Shown: positions 11,893 through 21,723 of the stretch, piece by piece
How the letters are laid out: the number at the start of each line of letters is the position of its first letter
How positions within the stretch are numbered: position 1 is the stretch's first letter
Origin: Arthrinium phaeospermum
Lineage: Eukaryota > Ascomycota > Sordariomycetes > Amphisphaeriales > Apiosporaceae
Direction: 5' to 3'
DNA: 64,000 nucleotides
NCBI GenBank assembly: GCA_006503535.1
Contig: QYRS01000010.1
Span: 2,666,001-2,730,000 of the forward strand
The notes under the pieces: generated by a model
What the model saw: the letters and a program-made list of their open reading frames with translations, nothing else
Databases searched by the model: none
What the model was told of the DNA's origin: nothing
Program-made: the position numbers and the translations under genes

Positions 11893-12655
11893 ATGGCCCC
11901 GTCGAAAACCACCAAAATCAAGAGCAAGGGCAAGGGCAAGGGTCAACGCAAGGCTGTCTTTGCTCTCACCGATACCATGATCAACGACAACAGTAGCAGC
12001 AACACTGGTGAGCCGCAGCAGCAAGCCCACATCGATGAAGAAGGCAGCGGAAACAACAACAACATGAACGACGGCAGTACCATGGAAACAAACCAAGACA
12101 GCGGCACCGGCAAGAAGCTCTCCTCCTCGGCCGTCAACATCAAGCGCCGAGAAGATTACGCCAACATGGACGCAGCCTCCAAGGACCGGGAGCGGACCCG
12201 CGTCAAGCGCAGCCGCGCCGTCAAGATGGCCCGAGACAGCCTGCCCGGCACGGCCTGGGTCGAGCTGAGTCGGAAGGCGCAGGTCGAGGTCGCCGGGGCG
12301 ATTGCGGAGGAGATTCGGTGCAAGTAGTAGGTTTTGCTTTTCTTTTTTTGTTTCGTGGTCTCGTCCCCCTGAAATTGATGACGACTAACCTCGTTCCCCC
12401 TTCTCCTAATACAGCGCCGCCACCACGCCCGGCCCCAGCTCTAGAACCGCTGCCGAGTACGCCGTACAGAAGATATTTGCTGAGAAACTTCATGTTTTCT
12501 TCCCCGACCGAGAACAAACGAACGAGAAGCACTGGTCTGCCGACGGCGGCGGTGTCGACGCCATGGAGGTGGATTCGGAGAGGGAGGTTCGGACGGATGA
12601 CGATTGGACTTCCTTTGAGCTCACGCGCGGCTGGCAGGGCATCATCGGTGACTGA
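11893..12655 (+). CDS. Small Lys/Asn/Asp-rich orphan protein
   Basis: I do not recognise this family. Two exons join in frame: 11893-12317 and 12415-12655, giving about 221 residues. The intron ends CTAATACAG and contains ACTAAC; its donor is ambiguous (see findings). The N-terminus is strongly basic (KSKGKGKGQRK), then a disordered Asn/Ser/Gln/Gly tract (35-75), then a charged helical core (KRREDYANMDAASKDRERTR) and ELSRKAQVEVAGAIAEEIR. The second exon gives AAEYAVQKIFAEKLHVFFPD and an acidic end, DDDWTSFELTRGWQ. The balance of conserved-looking helices and disordered flanks suggests a real, perhaps nuclear, protein. Function is unknown. Confidence 0.62.
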
Positions 12656-13219
12656 AACTGGGAGCCTGAGAAGTGAAGTGAACTTGACGGGCAGGGAGGG
12701 TGTGTACCATCATTAGAATCAAGGACGTCTGGAAACCTGGGACCAACAATAACTGTTGTTTGGCGTAGACCTAGGTGCTTTCATAAACATACTTAGATAC
12801 AGTCGAATTCCAGTGGTATGCAGATGTTTGCTGCTTGCACTGTTAGACTTGCATGTCCGGCCTGGGGACTTGACTGATTTGTTGGATTTCACACATGCAT
12901 GCACCGGGTGACTTGAGATTTTCCAGGCATGGTTCATGATGCGGTCCATTTGTTTCGTTGGTAGTGTAAGTAGGTAGTGGGAGGGCTTGAGTCTACCAAT
13001 CCTGACGTCGGGCCAGGTCTGTTTCCAGAACAATTGTTGTCTTGTTCATTGTCAGGGGAAGTGCCGCAAATAGGGGCACCATGATGCACTGGGCTGGTCT
13101 TATGTATGCTGTTCTTAGTCCCCTGGTACACCACAAACCTGCATTGCCATCTAGCAAAGCAAACTCCCCGTGCTTTGAATTGACCTTGTATCGGCAATAT
13201 GGTATTCTCCCTAAAAGAC
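12656..13219. other. Intergenic region, no gene seen
   Basis: About 560 bp with short frames only, lying between the orphan gene and tRNA-Ser. No recognisable element is visible. Confidence 0.5.
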
Positions 13220-13225
13220 AAAAAA
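13220..13225 (-). terminator. Pol III oligo(T) terminator of tRNA-Ser
   Basis: Six T residues on the minus strand begin 8 nt after the tRNA discriminator base, the normal place for RNA polymerase III termination. Confidence 0.75.
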
Positions 13226-13232
13226 TTCATTG

Positions 13233-13381
13233 CGACGCGAGCAGGATTCGAACCTGCGCTCCCGAAGGAAATTGATATCGCCAGTTCGAGTCAATCACGT
13301 TAACCTATGGATAAGGGGTTAGATAAGGTGGCTAGGTGGATATGGGATCGCAAGGTGCACTAACCACTCCGTCATCGCGCC
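13233..13381 (-). tRNA. tRNA-Ser(CGA) with anticodon intron and a 60-nt D-loop insertion
   Basis: Read on the minus strand. Acceptor GGCGCGA pairs with TCGCGTC, with discriminator G. The D-stem ACG pairs with CGT only if 60 nt (13360-13301) are skipped, giving a normal D-loop GAGTGGTTAA. The anticodon stem is ATTGA/TCAAT, with loop CTCGAA...A and anticodon CGA (13288-13286). A canonical-position intron of about 8 nt (CTGGCGAT, 13284-13277) follows position 37. The long variable arm TTCCTTCGGGAGC marks class II (serine). The T-arm is GCAGG-TTCGAAT-CCTGC. The mature body would be 81 nt. The A box (TGACGGAGTGG), B box (GGTTCGAATCC) and T6 terminator are intact, which argues against a dead gene. 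The insertion is flanked by GGTTA on both sides, so its exact boundaries are ambiguous by up to 5 nt. Confidence 0.85.
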
Positions 13382-14397
13382 ATGGCTTATTGATGGTTCC
13401 AGTGCACAAGGCGTGGAGGGGACTATATACTCCGTGATGCTGTTCTCAGGACGACTTACACGAGAGCAAGTGACATATTCTTCCCCAGGAAATTGCAGGG
13501 CTTTCTTGGCGCAAAAGCCGCAAATGTTGCGCAGACGTGTGCTAATAATAGAAGACCTGCAAGCGTAATTATCAACCCAGGGTATGTTGATTATCGCAAG
13601 AACCCGGGGTGGTGTTGTGATTGTAAATGGATGCAGGAAATTGTACTTTCGGCCGACGGTCACGATATATTCCTTCTTGCGTTATGCAACATGAAAAAAT
13701 GCCACGCCAGGCTAGGATCGGATCAGATATGCATGTCTCGTCTCAGCTAACGTGATGAGGATTTCTATTATTAGACAGGGGTCACTGCTTTTGCTAGCCT
13801 GTCGCTTCTAGCCGCATCCTCGATAGGGCGGACGCCGCCGCCGATCCCCAGCGGGTTTTGACATCATTGAACGCGGGTTTTGCCCATCTTGTCAGCCGCT
13901 TTCTTCTCTTTGTCAACAACTCGTGTCAATCAGGGTGCCCTGTCCGAATTGGCGTTTCCTCGTAGCGAGGCTTATGCAAGAAGGAAAAGATATAGGAAAT
14001 GCACGAGCCCACGAATGGATTGAGCTTGAAGATTTGAGATTGAGATTGGATTACCCTCCCCAGCCCAGCTTACTGTCGCCCCAAGCCCAATCGAGAGGCG
14101 GACTGCGGGCGGAGATTAGGAGCCGGGATGAAGGGGGTTTGCCGATCCATCGCCCTAGGTCTTACTACAGCGCCCTAGCCTTGGATCCTTTTCAGCTCCT
14201 TTCTGGGGTGTACGCATCGGCCGACTTTGTTTACCTAGTATATAGTGCAATTCCTGCCGCCATGGACTTTTACGTACATTTCCCTGATCAGGCTCTCAAG
14301 TGACAGCACTTGAAGTTCGTTCATTCCGCCTGTCATTCTTTGGAAGCATCTCTCCTCGACCGTCTTTCCCGGCTACTTCTAGCCTCACAACACAAGG
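13382..14397. other. Intergenic region upstream of the GH30 gene
   Basis: No convincing coding frame. The last 200 bp before 14398 act as the leader of the glucanase gene; a TATA-like TAGTATATAG lies near 14237. Confidence 0.45.
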
Positions 14398-15938
14398 ATG
14401 CGGTCCTCCACCCTGGCCCTCTGGGCCCTCAACGCGGCCTGCATCGCCGCGGCGCCCGGCGCATGCGCATCTCACAATCTGGACTCTCGCCAGCAGAGCG
14501 GCGCCAAGGCCTTCGCCTCCTCTTCGGACGGCAAGTACAAGCTGAGCTCCTTCGACGCCCCCGTCAAGGGCGCCGGCCCCTCACCGCCCAGCGGCGCCTC
14601 GACGTGGAAGCTCAGCATCGACGACACGCCCGCGGGCCGCCGGCAGCAGATTACGGGCTTCGGCGCCGCCGTGACCGACGCCACCGTCTCCGTCATCAAC
14701 GCCCTTTCCGCCGAGGACCGCGCGAAGCTGCTGCGCGAGCTCATGACGTCCGAGGGCGCCGACTTCGCCCTGCTGAGGCACACGATTGGCGCCTCGGACC
14801 TGTCGGCGCTGCCGGCGTACACGTACGACGACACGGACGGCAACGTGGCGGACAAGACGCTGGCCCAGTTCGGGCTGGGCGACCGCGGCAACGCCATGGC
14901 CGAGATGCTGGCCGAGATGAAGAAGCTCAAGCCCGAGCTCACGATCCTGGGCTCGCCGTGGGCGCCGCCGGCGTGGATGCAGCTGGACCGCAAGCTGATG
15001 GGCGGGACGGAGAAGAACAACCTGGACCACGCCTACGCGGACGAGTACGCCCAGTACTTTGTCAAGTACCTCGAGGCGTACGCGGCCAAGGGGGCGCCCG
15101 TCGACGCCATCACGCTCCAGAACGAGCCGCTCAACTCGCAGGCGGGCATGCCCACCATGCACGTCTACGCCGACGAGTCGGGCAAGCTGATCCGCGACAA
15201 CGTCGGCCCGGCGCTCAAGAAGGCCGGGCTCAAGACCAGCGTCTGGGCTTACGACCACAACACCGACCAGCCGTCGTATCCCCAGACGGTCCTCGACACG
15301 GCCAAGGACTTTGTCGACGCCGTCGCCTGGCACGTAAGTAGTTCCTGAACTGTGCCTACATCCACGTCTACCATTGCCGTCACTAACATCCCCAGTGCTA
15401 CGCCACCGACAACAAGTGGTCCGTCCTCAGCGACTTCCACGCCAAGAACCCCGGCGCGGCGCAGTACATGACCGAGTGCTGGACCTCGTCCAAGTCGACG
15501 CCGTGGCACCAGGCCAGCAGCTTCACCGTCGGCCCCCTGCAGAACTGGGCCAAGGGCAGCCTGGCCTGGACCCTGGGCACCGACACCAACGACGGGCCCT
15601 ACCTGGGCGGCTGCGACACCTGCCGCGGCCTGGTGGTGGTCGACACCGCTTCTAAATCCTACAGCTTCACCGTCGACTACTACATGCTCGCCCAGTACTC
15701 GCGCTACATGCCCCGCGGCGCCACCGTCCTCGCCGGCGCCGGCAGCTACACCTACGACGGCGGCGCGGGCATCCAGTCCGTCGCCTCGGCCAACCCCGAC
15801 GGCACCCGTACTGTCGTCGTCGAGAACACGTTCGGCAACGACGTCTACCTCACCCTCGACGTCAACACCACCAGCAAGGGCGAGCAGTGGAGCGGGAAGA
15901 TCCTCGCCAACAGCGTCGTCACCTGGGTCTTGCCGTAA
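14398..15938 (+). CDS. Secreted GH30 glycoside hydrolase, likely endo-beta-1,6-glucanase
   Basis: Extracellular glycosidase of family GH30 (glucosylceramidase/endo-1,6-beta-glucanase group), expected to cut beta-1,6-glucan in fungal walls. Two exons, 14398-15333 and 15396-15938, give 492 residues. The 62-nt intron has donor GTAAGT and a CACTAAC branch. Residues 1-24 are a signal peptide (LALWALNAACIAAAPGACA). Catalytic residues expected for the family are visible: the acid/base Glu243 in TLQNEPLNS and the nucleophile Glu339 in QYMTECWTSS. Other family segments are ITGFGAAVTDA, LLRHTIGASDLS and ILGSPWAPPAWM. A C-terminal beta-sandwich region ends SVVTWVLP. The length fits fungal neg1-like 1,6-glucanases. 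The 1,6-glucan specificity is inference from similarity to that subgroup. Confidence 0.93.
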
Positions 15939-16355
15939 GCCTGCCCCTTTCGCTTCTTCATCTTCTTCTTCTAGGATGTACATAGTTCTTAAATCAAACC
16001 ATCTTTACATAGTCCGCTCGATGATGTCTCTGTCCAAAGTGACTCGGCCGCCCAAGAGATCCACGTCGCTTCTCCGCTTCGTTACTTTGTTCTATGCTTG
16101 GGTGTGGCCTTGATTCTTGGTCTTCTCTAGGAGCCTCTGAAGTTTCACTAGATGTTGTCACACATACAATCAGAACGGCTACAGTATCCGAGCCAACACC
16201 TTCCACAAATTGATCGAGGTGAGTGGAGGAGGACGGTGCTTAGCGACCCGGCGCCGACCATGTCACCAACGACAGCCCCGCTGGCTTACTTTCCCACGCT
16301 GCCAACTATATAGAGCCCCATTCGTCGCCGACTCTCCAACAAACAAATAATCACT
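15939..16355. other. Intergenic region between GH30 gene and tRNA-Val
   Basis: Contains the GH30 3' end (C/T-rich, TTCTTCTTCTTC) and the upstream flank of tRNA-Val. No gene is seen. Confidence 0.5.
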
Positions 16356-16429
16356 GGTTTGGTGGTGTAGTTGGTTATCACGTCAGTCTAACACACTGAA
16401 GGTCCTGGGATCGAGCCCCAGCCGAATCA
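16356..16429 (+). tRNA. tRNA-Val(AAC)
   Basis: A 74-nt cloverleaf without intron. Acceptor GGTTTGG pairs with CCGAATC (two G-U pairs), with discriminator A. The D-arm contains GTAGTTGGTTATC, the anticodon stem is TCAGT/ACTGA with loop CTAACAC, anticodon AAC, and the T-arm is CTGGG-ATCGAGC-CCCAG. A T-run follows within 12 nt. Confidence 0.93.
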
Positions 16430-16440
16430 TGAAGTTTCTC

Positions 16441-16445
16441 TTTTT
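16441..16445 (+). terminator. Pol III oligo(T) terminator of tRNA-Val
   Basis: Five T residues start 12 nt after the tRNA 3' end, with a second T5 run shortly after, as expected for RNA polymerase III. Confidence 0.6.
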
Positions 16446-19105
16446 GTCTTTTTGCTGCCGAGACAGACAGCGATTTGAAAAAGGAGCAGGGACAAGACGG
16501 TCTTTTGCAAATGAAGTCCTGCATGCTGCCTGTATCAGGCTGCGAGAAGACGATCTGGCGCTCCCTCGCATGACAAAGGAATAGCCGGGTTTCCTTTTGC
16601 ATTTGGGGGAGTTGAGGAAACACGCTATTCACCTCCCGGTTCTTAGCTGCCACACTCTCGCAGCCGACCACCCAGCTCCTGGCATACCCTGTTGGCAAGG
16701 TCTGCCTTTCTATGTGCCAGACCGAATCTTCGCTTTCTCCTGCCCGGGGCGTTGAATTGGCCGTATGCCGGGACATTTGACTACAGCAAATAAAGTGTCA
16801 AAAATATCAACAATCGGGGAAGGTTCATCTACCTCCTGGCGAACTTGAGATTCCTCACCATCGAGTGCCGGCGTTTGGGTTGAACAGGACCAACCTTCTA
16901 CGGATTGAGCGCCGGTTCAGGTGCTTGTATATCTCGACGAAAATTGGGTATCCTTTCTATGCAGAACTTGTCTTGGTCGGTCGAGGCCGCCCCTTCATTA
17001 TGGAGCCGAAGAATATCGGTGTCTGAACTGGGGTATTCCTCAGCAACACCTCCCGCTTCCGAGATGGCTTTCGACAGCGGTTTCAGGCCGTGAGAACAGG
17101 GATTGAGCTTCGACTAAGGATAACCTTCACGGAGCATGATGAATAAAATGAACCGTGCGGTTGTTTCCAACGAAAGTGGAAGGGCATTTCACCATACGCA
17201 AGTTCTTCCTTGCCGCCTTTCTTCATACATTCGCGTGGTACTGGTTCCCCGTCTTAATATGCAGTTAGGTTTGCTGGCTTTGTTCGAGAAAGACTGTTGT
17301 CAGCCAGATATTGGGGTTGAACACGGGCACGCATAGCTTGGATTCGTGTTTACCTGTGGGTTGCTTTTTAAGCGTATACATGGATACATATGGTCACAGC
17401 TGCCCTGTACTTACTCGAGCACTGGGCCTGGTTCATTGGCCACCTTGCACTTTGCCGAGTATTTACGTCTATGGCAGTGTGGGAGAGATATATATGTGTG
17501 AGTGAATAGAGGCCAGAAAGATCTGCCGTTTCGGAAGAAAGCAGTTGTGTTGGAATTAGAAAAGAGTATTGCAACGCAATATCAAGTAATGACTGACCAG
17601 TTCTCGAGACTCAAAGCTACGTAATACTGTGTGAATATCAAAAGCCAACTCGTCTTTCCATGCCCCAACATTCGCGGCATGCTCCTTCACACCTGGGAAC
17701 ATTCACAACAGAAAAGATATCATCGAGCCCGTAGACTCTCACTTGTGCCGCACCGCAAAAGGGGGCGACCATCAAATATTCATTCCCCAAAAGATGGCCG
17801 GTACACAGCACTGGGCGGCCTCGCTAGGACCGGCAGCATGCAAACATCCCGAGATCTGCAAGGGGCGCTCAAAACGACCTCTTCACGAGCTTTTGCAGTC
17901 TCCCTCCACCTGCTTGCTTAGTGTGTTATTTGTGACCAATCTACCTGTATTGGTCAGAGTACATTACAGGCATAACAATACCACTCACAGTGCATGGACG
18001 ACAAGCTTATTGCCCGGCAATTTCGCCCATCGGAAATGGAGGCCGGCCCGGGTCGGGATTTATTAGCACGTACTTTATGTTTGGTTACCGCCCCCTCCTA
18101 GCGGACAAAGGCAAAATCCCCGACGGCTGCCGGGCCCTGGAGGCGGGCATAGCTTCGATCAAGTCTTTGCGCTCCGAAGGGTCTGGCGTGCTTTGGTACC
18201 GCAAGCTTCTTCTCCCCAAAACAGCAAGTCTTCGACACATAACTGGGCATCCTTCGAGAGCGACTCAAAAGCTAACTTGCCTACAATGCCTAATTAAGGA
18301 GCCCCAAGGGCGGGAAGTAACACAAGGTCCATCCATATGTCTTATACGGTCCTGTTCTATGTCCGGAGACAGAGACAGGGTGCGAAGAATAGGGTGGTGG
18401 CTGACGTCTAATCACAGCCAACTACGCCGGTTCGCGCTCAACTTTGTGGCGTAGTTTAGAATACTTGGTCAAAACCCACGAAGCTCTTACTTGAATCCTA
18501 CATCTAGGCGTAACACTGCGAAGCCAGTATGCTATCTGGTGACTTCAACCGAAGTCGTTTGGACACACCTTTTGCGGACTCGATCCCGATGAGTTTCAGT
18601 GAGTTGACCTGTTGTGATGACAAGGTCATCTACATATCTGGGCCAGGCACTACCTGGGAAAGGCACCTGGGGGAGAAGGGGTGTATTTCCAGTTCTTCTT
18701 GTGGAACTCTGCTTACACACCAGGCAAGTCCGGGGAATCTGATCACCAAGCAAGTGATGCTTATCCTTGCATGGGCCATTGCTTGACATAGAGCAATATT
18801 GCATTACATATTAGATACGTCGTTTCTTATTGCAAAGGACTAGCTACCTCTTCACATATGACGTTGCTTCCAAACAGCCTAGAGTTACACAGATATAGGT
18901 TGCCAAGGGCTTGTCATACCCACTGTGACCACCTACCTATACTGGAGATTATGGAGCTAGGAGCCGTGTACATTAGAGAGGAAACAGGGAATGTAGCTTC
19001 CGTTCAGCAAGCCTGACGTGACCACTTAGTATTTAACTTTTCTTCGTCGCAGCCCTTCTTCTCTGTGTACATTCCGCGAGTATATAACTGTATACGACCC
19101 CCACC
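16446..19105. other. Gene-poor 2.7-kb region
   Basis: Only short frames without domains or coherent splicing are present. Small frames around 17630-18450 on the plus strand show no recognisable family. The segment may contain decayed sequence, but I see no repeat ends or transposase motifs. Confidence 0.4.
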
Positions 19106-20028
19106 TCACCAAGGCTGCACCACATCCCGCCGCACCACCTTCCCCACCTCCCCGTCCCGCTTCCCCTCGATCACCTGCCGCACCGTCTCGCCCCCCACGG
19201 CCGGGTCCAGCGCCCCCGCGGCCCTGAGCTTCTCGGCCCCGACCCCCGCGAGCCCCGTCGCCAGGAACCCGGGGCTCACGGCCCAGACCTTGACGCCGTC
19301 GTTACGCAGGATCCGCGCCCACTCCCGCATCAGCATGTTGAGCCCCGTCTTGGCCGACCGGTACCCCGTAATCGACATGGTCCCGGCCCCCTCCCCGGCC
19401 GTGCTCTTCTTGGGCCACCCCGCGGCCGGGCTCGCGTTCAGCCGCCGGCCCATGGGCGTGTCGAAGACTTCCGTCTCCGCCAGGGTCGAGGTCCCCGACG
19501 TCACGAACAGCAGCCGCGCGTTGTCAGACTTGAGCAGCAGGGGCGCCGCCAGCTGCGTCAGCACGTGCGTCCCGCTGACATTAACATCCCACATGGCGTT
19601 GAAGGCCTCGCGCACGCTCATGCCCCGGCCCCGGGGCGCGATGTCGTTGTCGAAGCTGGCGCCGCCGTTGTTGACGAGGACGTCGAGGCGGCCGCCGTGC
19701 TGGGCCGCGATGGCCGCGACGGCCCGCTCGAGCGAGGCGTCCGATTCGAGGTCCGCCTGCTGCACGCTCAGCGTGGAACCGCCGGCCGACTGAGGGACTT
19801 CCTTCTGGAGGGTGGCGATGGCGTCTTCGCCCTTGGAAACGGTGCGGCTGCCGATGATGATGTCGTAGGCGCGGGGAGACTGGTAGAGGGCCTTGACGAC
19901 TTCGTAGCCTAGGCCGGTGTTGCCTGTGTGTGGTTGGCATGTTAGAGGACCAGATCATTTATATCACTCTAGAGATGAGGGGTAACCATACCGCCAGTGA
20001 TGAAGACGATCTCCTTGTTGGATGCCAT
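19106..20028 (-). CDS. Short-chain dehydrogenase/reductase (SDR)
   Basis: NAD(P)-dependent oxidoreductase of the classical SDR family; the substrate is unknown. Two exons, 20028-19992 and 19923-19106, give 284 residues. The start MASNKEIVFITGG lies in the short first exon, and the intron is 68 nt (GTATGG...ACACAG). Motifs in order: cofactor-binding TGGNTGLG (11-18), a cofactor-selecting turn near GSRTVSKG (37-44), NNGG at 97-100 (usually NNAG), Ser155/Ser157 in VTSGTST, and the catalytic YRSAK with Tyr200 and Lys204, then SPGFLATGLAG. It resembles carbonyl reductase-like fungal SDRs with an inserted loop between the Ser and the Tyr. No biosynthetic neighbours suggest a pathway. Confidence 0.92.
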
Positions 20029-21723
20029 TGTGGCAGTGATGGTAGTGGCTAAGTGTTATGGGTAGTTACTAAGATGTTCAAGAGATGTACGACTCTGTCG
20101 TCATGTACAGAAGTCAATTCGAATACAATTCTGAGCAGACATGTTCATTAAAATCAATCAGCAGATTTCAAGCCCAATCCCTCAGGTATTTATGCATTCG
20201 CGATCGCCGCCCAACAAGGCGAGGGAGGAGGCGTCACACCCTCGTATCTCCGGCTCGGCCTCTCGCCCCCCGTTCTTTTGTTTGCCTTTGGTGTGTCCGC
20301 CCAATGGGAAGAGGCGGGTTTTATCGCCTTGCCCGGCAGCGTTAACTCCGTGTCTCGCAATAGTACCACAGCTACCCCGGTTTCTTGCTGACGAATCCGA
20401 AACAGTAGGGCACAGTAACACAACATGACGATAGCCCCGATCGCTTCTGGCGCGGGGTATGCTATTCGATGGGTTGGCTTGGGGCCCTTCGGATTTGGCG
20501 CAGTCCGCTTTCCATGTTTAGTAGTCCTTGTCCGTCGGACTTGGGCAGCTGGGGAGCGAGTGATCTGTAGCTAAAGTAGGTAGCTCTTAGTGACGTATGT
20601 GGATTGGTGAGCTATTCAGATGCCAAGCCGGCGCCTTTCAGTAGGTAGCCCAAAGAGTACAACATGAGCTACGACTGAATGAATGGAATTGGTTTCCAAC
20701 TTACCTACCAATGATTCTGGTTCGAAAGTAGGCAGGCGCGAATTCAATTGACTGGCATCCAAACAGCATCAGAGGATGTGTTCGTACATACATGCTCACG
20801 CAAGGCACGACACAGAAACTAGCACAGTAGGCATAAAACAGCGCATTTCTCTAAAAGATTATTTATTCAGCTCTGTATTAACGCAGGAACAACTCCCGCA
20901 AATATCGTCTATGCTGTATCTACTTTGGGAAGAGGACCGTGGCAAGTTGAAGGCTGCTAGGGGAGGGTGTCAAGTGATGAGAAACCCGCATCCTTCGAAG
21001 AAGCGCCCAAACTGCCAAAGAGCAGAAGCCACGAGAAACAAAAAGGTTTCATCTCGTGTCGCTGATGCAGTACACACAGCAACAGACCAGACCAATCAAT
21101 CATAGACAGACGTGGTGAACCGTGGAAAAATTTTCCTTCTCCACTACCAGTCATCATCAGCTCCTTTCCCATTCCCTCCTTCCGCTGTTTTTCAACGCTC
21201 CACAGTCCCACTGACGACAAACACTGCTTGATGCCACAAGCATACGTGTGTGTGTGTGTGTCCCAGTCGCGGCAACTTATTTTCGGGGTGACTGGCCATG
21301 ATGATGCTCACAGCTTCTCGTGGGCAGCAGGCCGTTGTACCGGCTGAAAGTCTCTCTCTCTCCTCGGCACCATGGCCGAGCGCCGGACCAAGTTTGGACT
21401 TGGCTTCGCCATTCCTGCCAGAGAAGACTGTTGTCCCGCTGGATGAGACGCCAAAACAACCATTGCCAGACGACGCATGCAAATCTTCCGCGAGAACAAA
21501 GAAACATCGCTCAACACCAACGTGGGATGCCATGTCAAAACCAGAGAAATTCGTCGGACCTTTGTATCCTCGACGGACGTCCATATGTCCCGAGAGCCGT
21601 TTTGCCATGCATGCAGCCCTACCATTGAGACTCCGTGATCCCTCCTTTTTCCATGTAGCCGGTGACGCCGTCATCATCATCATCAAGTCGTGAAATCTTA
21701 TTAGCACACTCCGATCCGCTCAT
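20029..21723. other. Intergenic region, SDR promoter and 3' flank of the large BTB-like gene
   Basis: No gene is supported. A (TG)n tract lies near 21247. Frames on both strands at 21200-21700 overlap what is probably the 3' untranslated part of the gene ending at 21724. Confidence 0.4.

Noticed and set aside
13301..13381. Reading 13381-13301 as a tRNA 5' half followed by one long anticodon intron
   Set aside because: No U33 plus valid anticodon can be placed there, whereas a complete anticodon arm with CGA exists at 13295-13271; the extra sequence must lie in the D-loop.
14310..15341. 343-codon plus-strand frame
   Set aside because: Out-of-frame shadow of the GH30 gene, Arg/Ala/Gly-rich with no domain.
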